From an uncultured Eubacteriales bacterium (lineage in GTDB: Bacteria; Bacillota; Clostridia; Peptostreptococcales; Anaerovoracaceae), in contig ONAY01000005.1 in the NCBI GenBank assembly GCA_900315895.1, positions 3,832-67,831 of the forward strand: a stretch of DNA of 64,000 nt. The letters run 5' to 3'. Below the pieces are notes generated by a model. The model saw nothing but the letters and a program-made list of their open reading frames with translations. It made no database searches and was not told the origin of the DNA. Of the stretch, positions 1 to 8,413 are shown one piece after another. Position 1 is the first letter of the stretch, and the number at the start of each line of letters is the position of its first letter. A program made the position numbers and the translations under genes.

Positions 1-1
1 C

Positions 2-931
2 TGCTTCGTAACGTCCGGCACACCGGAGGAGACCGCCAAACGCCTCATCGAGGCCGCTACGCTTCAATGCGACCTGGTGGTCAACGCCCTCATGGGAATG
101 AGGGGACTGGAGCCCACCTATCACGCCCTGATGAACGGGACGGATGTGGCCCTGGCCAACAAGGAGACTCTGGTGGCGGGGGGAAGCGTCATAATGGATC
201 TGGTAAAGAGGACCGGACGCAAGCTCCTGCCCATAGATTCGGAGCATTCGGCCATCTTCCAGTGTCTGGAGGGCAACCGTGACCGCAAGGTCAAAAAGAT
301 CCTTCTGACTTGTTCGGGAGGCCCCTTCAGAGGGCGCAAAAGATCCCAGCTCACCACCGTCACAAGGGAAGAGGCTCTGAAGCATCCCAGGTGGGATATG
401 GGAGCCAAGATCACCATAGATTCAGCCACCCTTATGAACAAGGGACTGGAGGTCATCGAGGCCAAGTGGCTCTTCGATGTGGAGCCTGAGAACATACAGG
501 TCCTGGTACATCCTCAGAGCATCGTTCACTCCGGTGTGGAGTTCATGGACAATTCCGTGCTCTGCCAGCTGGGAGTGCCCGATATGAGGATACCCATCAG
601 CCTGGCTCTGGGATATCCGGAGAGGCTGGACAATCCGGACAGGGAGCTGGACTTCTTCACTGAAGGGTCGAACCTGACCTTCGAGAAGCCGGATCTGGAG
701 ACCTTCAAGTGCCTGGGACTTGCGTTTTTTGCGGCAGGAGAGGGAGGATCCTCACCGGTGGTCATGAACGCGGCAAACGAGGTGTTGGTCCAGAGGTTCC
801 TTGAAGGACGGATTGGATTCCTGGAGATGCAGGACAAGCTTTGGGACACGGTCCACGCTCACAAGGCGGTGAAGGACCTGACTTTGGAAGATATTTTGAG
901 TATTGATAAGGAGACCCGTGAAAGGGTCTGA
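2..931 (+). CDS. dxr: 1-deoxy-D-xylulose 5-phosphate reductoisomerase, 5' truncated by window edge
   Basis: Dxr (IspC) carries out the NADPH-dependent rearrangement and reduction of DXP to 2-C-methyl-D-erythritol 4-phosphate, the committed step of the MEP isoprenoid pathway in the cytosol. The frame is open from base 2, so the N-terminal NADPH-binding part lies outside the window; about 309 residues are visible. Family signatures are clear: NKETLVAGG, the DSEHSAIFQCL metal/substrate segment, CSGGPFRG in the flexible loop, and the conserved block HPRWDMGAKITIDSATLMNK. The C-terminal helical domain is complete. rseP follows after 21 bases, ispG and polC after that, the usual clostridial order (uppS-cdsA-dxr-rseP-ispG-polC), so co-transcription is likely. 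The identification is secure; only the start is unseen. Confidence 0.97.
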   Translation, partial: CFVTSGTPEETAKRLIEAATLQCDLVVNALMGMRGLEPTYHALMNGTDVALANKETLVAGGSVIMDLVKRTGRKLLPIDSEHSAIFQCLEGNRDRKVKKILLTCSGGPFRGRKRSQLTTVTREEALKHPRWDMGAKITIDSATLMNKGLEVIEAKWLFDVEPENIQVLVHPQSIVHSGVEFMDNSVLCQLGVPDMRIPISLALGYPERLDNPDRELDFFTEGSNLTFEKPDLETFKCLGLAFFAAGEGGSSPVVMNAANEVLVQRFLEGRIGFLEMQDKLWDTVHAHKAVKDLTLEDILSIDKETRERV

Positions 932-952
932 AGAGAAGGATTCGCATAAAAG

Positions 953-2005
953 ATGAGAACAGCCATACTTGCTGTATTGATGTTTCTTTTGATGATATTT
1001 CCTCATGAACTGGGGCATTTCATCGCAGCAAAGAAATTCGGAGTAAAAGTTAATGAGTTCGCCTTCGGCATGGGCCCCGCCATCTGGAAAAAACAAAAGG
1101 GCGAGACGCTTTATGCCATCAGGCTTTTTCCAATCGGCGGATACTGCGCCATGGAAGGTGAGGACGGTCAGAACGAGGATGAAGAGGAAGGAACGGGGAC
1201 TGATATAGAAGTTAAGGACCCTGATGATCCAAGATCATTCAACAACAAGAAACCCTGGCAGAAGATAATAATCCTGGCTGCCGGGTCTGTTATGAACGTG
1301 TTCACAGCTTTCATAGTGCTGACCATCATGACCACTGTGCTGGGATTTGCAACCACCACCATCGGAAGTGTGACTCAAGGTTCTCCCGCAGACCTGGCCG
1401 GCATCCAGCCTGGGGATAAGATAGTTTCCATAGACGACAAAGCAGTGAACGCCTGGTCAGACGTTGGTACCTTCATCCAGGAGGCGGAAGGTGATGCGGT
1501 GACCTTTGAAGTCGAGAGGAATGGATCCACTCAGGATCTCACAGTATCTCCCCAGTTCGTGGAAGATGAAAACAGATATGTCATCGGCATCACATACAAG
1601 GGAAGTCACAGCATAATAAGAGGCATCGGTCAGGGATTCGTACAGACCGGAAAGATGTTCGGGATCATGATCGATTCATTCAGAATGCTTTTCTCAGGAG
1701 AAGCAGGTATCAGAGATCTGTCCGGTCCTGTGGGGATCGTGCAGATGGTAGGAGAGACATCCAGCATCGGATGGTGGTACTACATGTTCCTTTTGGCTTT
1801 GATCTGTGTAAATCTGGCCATGATCAACATGCTTCCCCTTCCTGCCCTTGACGGCGGCAGGATCATCTTCGTCCTCTACGGATGGATCACCGGAAAGCCG
1901 GTGTCCGCCAAGGTGGAGGGGATCGTACACACTATTGGAATCATTCTGCTTCTGGGACTGGCTGCTGTGGTCACCATGAGCGATATCGGAAGGATCATAG
2001 GTTAA
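953..2005 (+). CDS. rseP: RIP zinc metalloprotease RseP (site-2 protease family)
   Basis: Membrane-embedded M50 protease that cleaves transmembrane substrates such as anti-sigma factors and remnant signal peptides. The first membrane helix carries the HELGH zinc motif (H18, E19, H22). A single PDZ domain sits near residues 140-215 (GSPADLAGIQPGDKIVSIDD). The C-terminal membrane part has the third zinc ligand motif NMLPLPALDGG. An acidic insertion (residues about 70-95, rich in E and D) precedes the second helix. At 350 residues it is of normal length for Gram-positive RseP/RasP. It sits between dxr and ispG, with 3 bases to ispG, so it is probably in the same transcript. The start ATG at 953 has only a weak upstream purine stretch. 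Confidence 0.96.
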   Translation: MRTAILAVLMFLLMIFPHELGHFIAAKKFGVKVNEFAFGMGPAIWKKQKGETLYAIRLFPIGGYCAMEGEDGQNEDEEEGTGTDIEVKDPDDPRSFNNKKPWQKIIILAAGSVMNVFTAFIVLTIMTTVLGFATTTIGSVTQGSPADLAGIQPGDKIVSIDDKAVNAWSDVGTFIQEAEGDAVTFEVERNGSTQDLTVSPQFVEDENRYVIGITYKGSHSIIRGIGQGFVQTGKMFGIMIDSFRMLFSGEAGIRDLSGPVGIVQMVGETSSIGWWYYMFLLALICVNLAMINMLPLPALDGGRIIFVLYGWITGKPVSAKVEGIVHTIGIILLLGLAAVVTMSDIGRIIG

Positions 2006-2008
2006 GAG

Positions 2009-3094
2009 ATGACAAAGGTCGTTAACATAGGAAAAGTAAAGATAGGCGGAGGCAATCCCGTGGCCATCCAGACCATGGCCAACAGAGATCCCCACGATGA
2101 GCTGGCCCTTCTAAGCCAGATCAGGGAGAATGCTCTTTTGGGCTGCGATATAATAAGGCTCACAGTGCCTGATCATGAGGCGGCCGTGGTATTTGGAAGA
2201 GTCAAGAAGGATCTTCTCTCCGAGGGACTCGATATACCCATGGTGGCCGACATACACTTCGATCACAAAATGGCACTGGAAGCCATAGAGCAGGGCGCCG
2301 ATAAGATCAGGATCAACCCGGGAAACATCGGAAGTACACAGAAGGTGAGAGAGGTAGTTAATGCCGCAAGGGATAGACATGTCCCCATCAGGGTAGGTGT
2401 GAACTCAGGCTCTCTTGAGAAGGACATCCTCGAGAAGAACGGAGGAGTCACCGCCGAGGGCCTTGCAGAGTCCGGACTGAGAAATCTCAGGATAATTGAG
2501 GATATGGGGTATGATGATCTGGTGGTCTCCATCAAGTCTTCAGACGTTAAGATGACCTACGATGCTCACATGATCCTTTCACGTATGACGGATCATCCCA
2601 TGCATGTAGGGATAACGGAAGCAGGTACCTTAAGGGGCGGACAGGTGAAATCTGCAGCAGGTATCGGAGCGCTTCTTCTGAACGGCATTGGAGACACCAT
2701 CAGGGTCTCCCTTACAGCCGATCCCACTGAGGAGGTCAGATATGCCCAGGAGATACTGAAGGCCCTGGGACTCAGAAAGTCCGCAGTGGACCTGGTGTCT
2801 TGCCCCACCTGCGGCAGGACCAAGATCGATCTTCAGGGCCTGGCCCAGGAGGTGGAAAGAGGGCTGGAACCCATTGAAAAGCGCCTTCAGGAGGAAGGCA
2901 GACCCGGCATCAAGGTGGCAGTCATGGGCTGCGCAGTGAACGGCCCGGGAGAGGCAAGAGAGGCTGATTACGGGGTGGCCGGCGGAAACGGCGAGGGTCT
3001 TCTTTTCAAAAAAGGCATCATAATCGAGAAGGTGCCTGAAGACCGTATAGTTGACGCTCTTATGAAACTCATAGAAACTGACATGGGTCTTTAA
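2009..3094 (+). CDS. ispG: 4-hydroxy-3-methylbut-2-en-1-yl diphosphate synthase (IspG/GcpE)
   Basis: Iron-sulfur enzyme of the MEP pathway that reductively converts MEcPP to HMBPP. The 361-residue protein has the N-terminal TIM-barrel part (VNIGKVKIGGGNPVAIQTMA, DIHFDHKMALEA, KIRINPGNIG) and the C-terminal domain with the [4Fe-4S] cysteines in SCPTCGRT and the MGCAVNGPGEAREAD motif. This is the short bacterial form without the plant insertion. Two genes upstream lies dxr, an earlier step of the same pathway. polC starts 4 bases after the stop. Identification is secure. Confidence 0.97.
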   Translation: MTKVVNIGKVKIGGGNPVAIQTMANRDPHDELALLSQIRENALLGCDIIRLTVPDHEAAVVFGRVKKDLLSEGLDIPMVADIHFDHKMALEAIEQGADKIRINPGNIGSTQKVREVVNAARDRHVPIRVGVNSGSLEKDILEKNGGVTAEGLAESGLRNLRIIEDMGYDDLVVSIKSSDVKMTYDAHMILSRMTDHPMHVGITEAGTLRGGQVKSAAGIGALLLNGIGDTIRVSLTADPTEEVRYAQEILKALGLRKSAVDLVSCPTCGRTKIDLQGLAQEVERGLEPIEKRLQEEGRPGIKVAVMGCAVNGPGEAREADYGVAGGNGEGLLFKKGIIIEKVPEDRIVDALMKLIETDMGL

Positions 3095-3098
3095 GGAA

Positions 3099-6000
3099 AT
3101 GAGAAAGATAATCGAAAGCATGGTGGACTGGGAGAGCATAGCTCACGGCCGCATCAAAAAAGAAGAATTCAGGTACGAACCGGGGCAGGGAACGTTCCGG
3201 AAAGATACAGGGGTCCTGGAAATACCGGTGACCCTTAATTTTGTCATGCCCTACGAGGATCTTTTGATCGTAAAGGATCAGATTAGGGGCAAGCTGCCCT
3301 TCGTAAATGAAGTGAATCTGAGGCTGAAATACGAAGATGTGATCCTCACAGAGGATGAGATCATGGAGGCCTTCTATCCATACATGATCAAGATGCTGGA
3401 GGCTGCAAGCCCTGGATACGCTGAAGCCGTAGAGGACGAAGCCTACAAGTTTAAGAAGGATGAGAACGGCGCCTTGACGCTCACCATTCCCTGCATAGGA
3501 AAGACCTCGGAAAAGAGCCTGAACAGGGATGCGGCACCGGCATTCGAAAGGGCACTTCTTCGTAACTTCGGAATGAGAGTCAAGGTGGCCTTCGAAAACG
3601 ACAGGGACGCCTTCCAGGAGAGCGCCGACATCATGAGGCGCGAGGTGAAGGGCGAACTGGAGGAATTCATAGAAGAAAAGAAGGCCAGGGCTCAGGAGAA
3701 CGCTCCTCGCCGTGCAAAGGCCGAGGAAGCCAAGACTGAGGAGAAGAATCCATGGGCCGGCTTCACCAGAAGGAACCGCGAGAAAAAGATCCGCGGAAAC
3801 TTCGTCATGGGCGAGGGCTTCACAGGGGAGCCGGATCACAATCTGGAGGAACTGGACCCCACCATGGGAAAGGTCATAGTGGAAGGAACTCTTTACAGGC
3901 TGGACTCCAAGCCCATCCGGTCAGGAAACCTCATGGTCAGCTTCCTGATCACCGACGAGAAGACCACCGTCTGCTGCAAAAAATTCATGTCCAAGGAGAA
4001 GTTCTCCGAGATCGAGGATTTTTTGCACCCCGATGACAGGGTGAAGGTCAAGGGCGAGGTGACATTCGACACCTACGATAATATGAACGTGATCAACCTG
4101 GACGAGCTGGAGAAGCTGGAGGAGAGACCGGACAGGGTTGACACATCTGAGATAGGAAAGAGGGTGGAGCTCCATCTGCACACCAAGATGAGCGCCATGG
4201 ACGGCCTGAACGACCCGAAAGCCGCAGTGAGACAGGCGGCGCTTTGGGGACAGCCGGCCATAGCCATCACTGACCACGGCGTGGTACAGGCCTTCCCGGA
4301 TGCCGCTTCAGAGGCGGCGGATCAGGCCAAGGCAGGCCGGCCCATCAAGGTGATCTACGGGTGCGAGGGCTACTGCTTCGACGATTCCGACTGCGTCACA
4401 GAGGACGGAGAGATAGATTACAAGAAAAAACCTGTGAACCACATTATTTTGCTGGCAGCCACTCAGGAGGGTCTCAAGAACCTTTACAAGCTGGTGTCAA
4501 AAGCTCACATAGACTATTTTTACAGGAAGCCCAGACTTCCCTGGTCTGTGATCGAGAAGCACAGAGAGGGCCTGATCATAGGTTCCGCCTGCTGCTACGG
4601 AGAGCTTTTCCAGTCCCTGGTGTCTCACTCTTACGAGGAGAAAAGGACCGGAATGAAGCGCAGGATAAATGCATTAAGGTCCGACGAGCAGGATAGGATC
4701 GCCATGAAGTACGACTATCTGGAGATCCAGCCCATAATCAATAACCGCTTCATGATCGAGGATGAATATTACTTCGAGGGAAGAAGGGTGGAGACCGAGG
4801 ATGACTTAAGGGCCATCAACAAAAAGATCCTGGAGATAGGCGACAGGTTGGGAAAACCGGTGGTGGCCACCTGTGACGCTCACTACGACAGGCCTGAGTC
4901 CGCCATCTACAGGAACATCCTGATGGCAGGCATGGGCTTCGAGGATGCAGAGTCCGGAGAAGGCCTCTACATGAGGACCACGGACGAGATGATGGAGGAA
5001 TTCGCTTACCTGGGTGACAGGGCCAGAGAGGTGGTCATCGACAATACCAACCTCATCGCTTCCATGGTATCCGGTGAGATACGCCCGGTACCGGACGAGA
5101 AGTGCCCCCCGAAGATCCCGGGAGCAGAGGAGACCTTAAGAGAGACCTGCATGAACAAGCTTCACGAGATGTACGGTCCAAATCCGCCGGAAGTGATCAT
5201 GGAGCGCTACAACAAGGAGCTGAACTCCATCATCGATAATGGATACGCGGTGATGTATGTCAGCGCGCAGATGCTGGTACAGAGATCCTTAAAGGACGGA
5301 TATCTGGTAGGTTCGCGAGGATCGGTAGGATCCTCCTTTATCGCCACCATGGCAGGGATCACAGAGGTAAATCCGCTGGATCCTCACTATCTCTGTCCCA
5401 AGTGCCACAAGATAATATGGGGAGACAAGAATCAATACGACTGCGGTATAGACATGCCTCCCATGAAGTGCCCCGACTGCGGAACTGAGATGAGCAGGCA
5501 GGGATTCACAATTCCCTTTGCCACATTCCTCGGGTTCGACGGTGACAAGGAGCCTGATATAGACCTTAACTTCGCCAGCGAATATCAGTCAACGGCCCAC
5601 AAGTACGTGGGAGAGATCTTCGGTGAGGAGAACGTTTTCAAGGCGGGTACCGTAGGAACCGTAAAGGAAAAAACTGCAGCAGGCTTCGTATTCAAGTACT
5701 ATGAAGAGCAGGGCGTCCCGGTCAACAAGTATGAGGTGGACAGACTGTCTTCGCATATCACCGGCGTGAAAAGGACCACAGGCCAGCACCCCGGCGGTAT
5801 CGTAATCTGTCCGGCGGACAGGGAGATCTTCGAGTTCTGTCCCATACAGCATCCGGCAAACGATGCTTCCACCGGCATGATCACCACCCACTTCGATTAT
5901 CATAAGATCGAGAAAAACCTGCTTAAACTGGATATGCTGGGCCACGATGTTCCCACCCAGCTGAGACAGCTTTGGGATTCCACGGGGGTCGATCCCCTCA

Positions 6001-6977
6001 ACGTGGACCTGACCGACAGGAAGGTCCTGAGCATCTTTAACTCCATCGATGCTCTTGGAATAAATGACCCCGAATACAAGTTCACCCACGGAACACTGGC
6101 TATACCGGAATTCGGAACTCATTTCGTAATGCAGATGCTGGATGATACCCAGCCCCAGCGTTTCGCTGACCTGGTCAGGATCTCAGGGTTCTCCCACGGC
6201 ACGGACGTATGGTTAAACAACGCCAGGGATTACATCAAGGACGGCCAGGCTACTATGAGCGACGTTATCTCCACCCGAGACGACATCATGAACTACCTGA
6301 TCCTCAAGGGCGTACCCAACAAGGATGCTTTCACCATCATGGAGATCGTAAGAAGGGGCAAAAAAGACCTGTCCCCGGAACAGGTCGCTCTCATGAAGGA
6401 GCATAAGGTCCCAGACTGGTACATCGATTCCTGCAACAAGATCAAATACATGTTCCCAAGAGCCCACGCCGTAGCCTACACCATGATGAGCTTCAGACTG
6501 GCATGGTACAAGGTATATTACCCTGCAGAGTTCTATGCGGCCTATCTTTCCACCAAGGTCGGCGACTTCGACGATCAGACCATAATGAAGGGCAAAGAGG
6601 CCATCATGCACAGGATCAACCTGATCGACATGAAGGGGACCAATGCCACTGCAAAGGAAAAATCCGACTATATCGTGCTGGAAGTAGCTTACGAGGTGTA
6701 TTGCAGGGGACTGGAGTTCCTGCCGCCCACACTGGACCATTCGGAAGCACTGAAGTTTACTGTGAAAGACGGAAAACTGGTGATGCCTTTTGCGGCTATC
6801 AACGGAATAGGAGAGTCAGCGGCCATCTCCCTTGTAGAGGAGTACCGCAGGAAACCCTTCGATACTCTTGAAGAGGTCATGAAGAGGACCAAGCTCAATA
6901 AGACCACCATGAACTATCTGAAGGAATACGGAGTATTCGACGGATTGTCAGAGACGGACCAGCTGAGCATGTTCTAA
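3099..6977 (+). CDS. polC: DNA polymerase III alpha subunit, PolC type, lacking the internal 3'-5' exonuclease domain
   Basis: Replicative DNA polymerase of Firmicutes. Visible in order: N-terminal domains (residues 1 to about 240), OB fold (about 250-345, GKVIVEGTLYRLDSKPIRSG), PHP domain beginning RVELHLHTKMSAMDG near residue 356, polymerase palm with GSRGSVGSS near 738, a four-cysteine zinc site (LCPKC, MKCPDCG) near 766-800, and the catalytic DIDLNF near 820, ending in the usual SETDQLSMF beta-clamp-like tail. In Bacillus-type PolC a DEDD exonuclease of roughly 170-190 residues is inserted in the PHP domain between the IKVIYG.E and HxILLA segments. Here these are joined by only about 25 residues (around 422-447), and no FDVETTGL-type motif occurs anywhere. 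Length 1292 against about 1437 in Bacillus subtilis fits clean absence of that domain. The reading frame is intact, so this does not look like decay. Proofreading would have to come from another protein or be lost. Confidence 0.96.
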   Translation: MRKIIESMVDWESIAHGRIKKEEFRYEPGQGTFRKDTGVLEIPVTLNFVMPYEDLLIVKDQIRGKLPFVNEVNLRLKYEDVILTEDEIMEAFYPYMIKMLEAASPGYAEAVEDEAYKFKKDENGALTLTIPCIGKTSEKSLNRDAAPAFERALLRNFGMRVKVAFENDRDAFQESADIMRREVKGELEEFIEEKKARAQENAPRRAKAEEAKTEEKNPWAGFTRRNREKKIRGNFVMGEGFTGEPDHNLEELDPTMGKVIVEGTLYRLDSKPIRSGNLMVSFLITDEKTTVCCKKFMSKEKFSEIEDFLHPDDRVKVKGEVTFDTYDNMNVINLDELEKLEERPDRVDTSEIGKRVELHLHTKMSAMDGLNDPKAAVRQAALWGQPAIAITDHGVVQAFPDAASEAADQAKAGRPIKVIYGCEGYCFDDSDCVTEDGEIDYKKKPVNHIILLAATQEGLKNLYKLVSKAHIDYFYRKPRLPWSVIEKHREGLIIGSACCYGELFQSLVSHSYEEKRTGMKRRINALRSDEQDRIAMKYDYLEIQPIINNRFMIEDEYYFEGRRVETEDDLRAINKKILEIGDRLGKPVVATCDAHYDRPESAIYRNILMAGMGFEDAESGEGLYMRTTDEMMEEFAYLGDRAREVVIDNTNLIASMVSGEIRPVPDEKCPPKIPGAEETLRETCMNKLHEMYGPNPPEVIMERYNKELNSIIDNGYAVMYVSAQMLVQRSLKDGYLVGSRGSVGSSFIATMAGITEVNPLDPHYLCPKCHKIIWGDKNQYDCGIDMPPMKCPDCGTEMSRQGFTIPFATFLGFDGDKEPDIDLNFASEYQSTAHKYVGEIFGEENVFKAGTVGTVKEKTAAGFVFKYYEEQGVPVNKYEVDRLSSHITGVKRTTGQHPGGIVICPADREIFEFCPIQHPANDASTGMITTHFDYHKIEKNLLKLDMLGHDVPTQLRQLWDSTGVDPLNVDLTDRKVLSIFNSIDALGINDPEYKFTHGTLAIPEFGTHFVMQMLDDTQPQRFADLVRISGFSHGTDVWLNNARDYIKDGQATMSDVISTRDDIMNYLILKGVPNKDAFTIMEIVRRGKKDLSPEQVALMKEHKVPDWYIDSCNKIKYMFPRAHAVAYTMMSFRLAWYKVYYPAEFYAAYLSTKVGDFDDQTIMKGKEAIMHRINLIDMKGTNATAKEKSDYIVLEVAYEVYCRGLEFLPPTLDHSEALKFTVKDGKLVMPFAAINGIGESAAISLVEEYRRKPFDTLEEVMKRTKLNKTTMNYLKEYGVFDGLSETDQLSMF

Positions 6978-6995
6978 GAATATGGTATATGATAA

Positions 6996-7028
6996 AGAGG
7001 AGGCGCTTCAAAGTGAAGCGCCTCCTCT
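6996..7028 (+). terminator. Hairpin terminator after polC
   Basis: A perfect 15-bp stem (6996-7010 with 7014-7028) with a three-base AAG loop starts 19 bases after the polC stop. The following pyrimidine stretch is short and not a pure T run, so termination efficiency is uncertain. It probably ends the dxr-rseP-ispG-polC transcript. Confidence 0.75.
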
Positions 7029-7040
7029 TCTGTAGTCAAA

Positions 7041-7312
7041 TTGGGTCAAATTGACATAGATCCTGCATTTTGACCCAAGAATCCAAGGGCGGATTGGGTC
7101 AAAAACCCGGATTGAGTGTTTTGTGACCCAATTTTTCGGCGAAAAACTGGGTCAGAAATGGCGAAAGTGCTATTTTGACCCAAAGTTCAGCAAAAAAACT
7201 GGGTCAGAAATGGCGAAAGTGCTATTTTTGACCCAAAGTTCAGCAAAAAAACTGGGTCAGAAATGCCAAAAGTGTCATTTCTGGCCCAACCTTCGAAGAA
7301 TCTGTTGGGTCA
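7041..7312. repeat. Tandem array of six 53-bp units, each with a TTGGGTCA/TGACCCAA palindrome
   Basis: Repeat units begin at 7041, 7094, 7147, 7199, 7252 and 7305, a spacing of 53, 53, 52, 53 and 53 bases. Each of the first five has a left arm (T)TGGGTCA and a right arm TGACCCAA (TGGCCCAA in unit five) about 22 bases apart, able to form a stem-loop or a cruciform. The sixth is only a left arm. Units three and four are almost identical over their whole length, units one, two and five have diverged in the loop and spacer. It fills the otherwise gene-free interval between polC and the gdx-like gene. Short open frames inside it are by-products of the repeat. Confidence 0.85.
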
Positions 7313-7358
7313 GAGACATCAATTCATTTTAAATATACCCAAAGGGCTGAGCAGACCT

Positions 7359-7673
7359 TTATGCCAGGAGTTTGAGCCCTGCGATGCCGGCCACGATCAT
7401 AACGATGCAGATTACCTGGGGCAGATTCAGCACCTCCTTGAACAGGAAGATCCCAAGAATGGTGGTGCCTACGATGCCGAAGCCTGTCCACATGGCGTAG
7501 GCGGTGCCTAAGGGGAGCTTCTTCAGGGCTGCCGCCAGAAGCACAGCGCTCAGTATGTAGAAGACCGCGGTAACTATCGATGGGGTGAGGCGTGTGAAAC
7601 CTTCAGAATACTTCATGGCCACCGCCCAGGTGACCTCTGCGGCTCCTGCCGCCAGTAGAATTAACCAATGCAT
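7359..7673 (-). CDS. gdx: Small multidrug resistance family transporter, Gdx/SugE subgroup (probable guanidinium exporter)
   Basis: A 104-residue protein with four predicted membrane helices, typical SMR length. The family glutamate lies in helix one (AAEVTWAVAMKYSEGFTRL), and the sequence around YAMWTGFGIVGTTILGI matches the Gdx/SugE branch, which exports guanidinium in exchange for protons, rather than the EmrE multidrug branch. It is a single gene, so it would act as a dual-topology homodimer, as known for Gdx. A strong SD (GGAGG at 7684-7688, minus strand) precedes the ATG. The upstream leader is structured (see 7681-7766), which is common for genes under guanidine riboswitches, though I cannot assign a class. 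Subgroup assignment is fairly sure; the substrate is by family. Confidence 0.88.
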   Translation of the reverse strand: MHWLILLAAGAAEVTWAVAMKYSEGFTRLTPSIVTAVFYILSAVLLAAALKKLPLGTAYAMWTGFGIVGTTILGIFLFKEVLNLPQVICIVMIVAGIAGLKLLA

Positions 7674-7680
7674 TTTTTGT

Positions 7681-7766
7681 TACCTCCAAAAATAAAACTC
7701 CGGCAACCCGCACCTTCTAAGGCCTAACGGTGCGGACCGAAGTCATACATACTGCCCGGCGGCAGT
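7681..7766 (-). ncRNA. Structured 5' leader of the gdx-like gene, possible metabolite-sensing RNA
   Basis: Read on the minus strand, the leader forms hairpin A (7766-7761 with 7756-7751, six bp, GCCG loop), then hairpin B (7735-7729 with 7714-7708, seven bp, 14-base loop containing AGGCC), then a GCCGG segment (7704-7700) followed by a T-rich stretch just before the SD. The GGC of loop B could pair with the GCC of the downstream segment, a pseudoknot-like arrangement near a terminator-like T tract. The conserved cores that I recall for guanidine-I, -II and -III riboswitches are not present. A guanidine-IV-like or unrelated element remains possible. Confidence 0.4.
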
Positions 7767-7791
7767 CAATATCGTAATGATCGAAGCAAGA

Positions 7792-8292
7792 TCAGGATTT
7801 AAGATTAAGGAAAACCTCTTTAACTATCTCGTGCACGTCGGTGTTAAGGGCGTAGGCCAGCTCGCTAAAGAGCATCCTCTCACCATCACGCATGAAGCGC
7901 TCGTCGGAAGCGTGTAGCTTCTTGTTGATCTTTTCCTGTTCGTTCTGCTTCTTGTAGAGGGAGGTAAGCATTGAGAAGACCTCCTCGGGAGAACCGCAAA
8001 GGAGAACGTTCTTAAAAACGTCCTGTCTCTCGTGACTGTTCTCCACCCATTCCATAGGTTCTATGGGAAGGGAGTCGATGAGCTTCCTCGCCTCGTCGGA
8101 AGTGAGGATGCTTCTCATGCGTTTTTTGATCTTCTCGTTGTTCACGGGAGCATAGATGGTGTTCTGTCTCTTGGAGATGGAGGTAAGGATATAGTACTGA
8201 CTCTTGTCCCCTCCAAAGGACATCAACGTGATATCTGTGACCTCACAGATACCTTCCGTTCCGTATACAACTGTATCTCCTATTTTGTACAT
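7792..8292 (-). CDS. CarD-like transcriptional regulator
   Basis: 166 residues. The N-terminal 60 residues form a CarD/CdnL/TRCF RNA-polymerase-interacting (Tudor-like) domain (YKIGDTVVYGTEGICEVTDI, YYILTSISKRQNTIYAPV). The remainder is helical and charged, as in CarD proteins that contact promoter DNA upstream of the -10 element. Members bind the RNA polymerase beta subunit and stabilise or destabilise open complexes. The same fold is present in Mfd further along this window (59835-63314). The start ATG at 8290-8292 has a GAGGA upstream. It is transcribed divergently from the ABC ATPase gene at 8414. Its regulon cannot be read from this window. Confidence 0.88.
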   Translation of the reverse strand: MYKIGDTVVYGTEGICEVTDITLMSFGGDKSQYYILTSISKRQNTIYAPVNNEKIKKRMRSILTSDEARKLIDSLPIEPMEWVENSHERQDVFKNVLLCGSPEEVFSMLTSLYKKQNEQEKINKKLHASDERFMRDGERMLFSELAYALNTDVHEIVKEVFLNLKS

Positions 8293-8371
8293 TGCATCCT
8301 CTTCGAATTTACTTCGAGAAATCGCCTACGTTAATAGTATCACAAAAAACAAAAAAGTGCCACAACTAATT

Positions 8372-8385
8372 TTTCATGATATAAT
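8372..8385 (+). promoter_or_regulatory. Extended -10 promoter before the ABC ATPase gene
   Basis: A TATAAT hexamer at 8380-8385 is preceded by TGA, giving an extended -10. No good -35 hexamer lies at the usual distance. It sits 29 bases before the ATG of the gene at 8414. Confidence 0.55.
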
Positions 8386-8413
8386 GAAAAAAACGTGAAA
8401 GGGCAGCTCTGAA

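Noticed and set aside
3099..6977. PolC exonuclease lost by sequencing deletion
   Set aside because: The frame is kept and the joint (around residues 422-447) replaces the domain with a short linker of normal composition.
7041..7312. CRISPR array
   Set aside because: The conserved parts are two palindrome arms per unit, spacers are nearly the same in units three and four, and no cas gene is near.
7123..7332. 69-codon open frame over the 53-bp repeats
   Set aside because: Its sequence is only the repeat read through; no SD, and its periodic protein has no known likeness.
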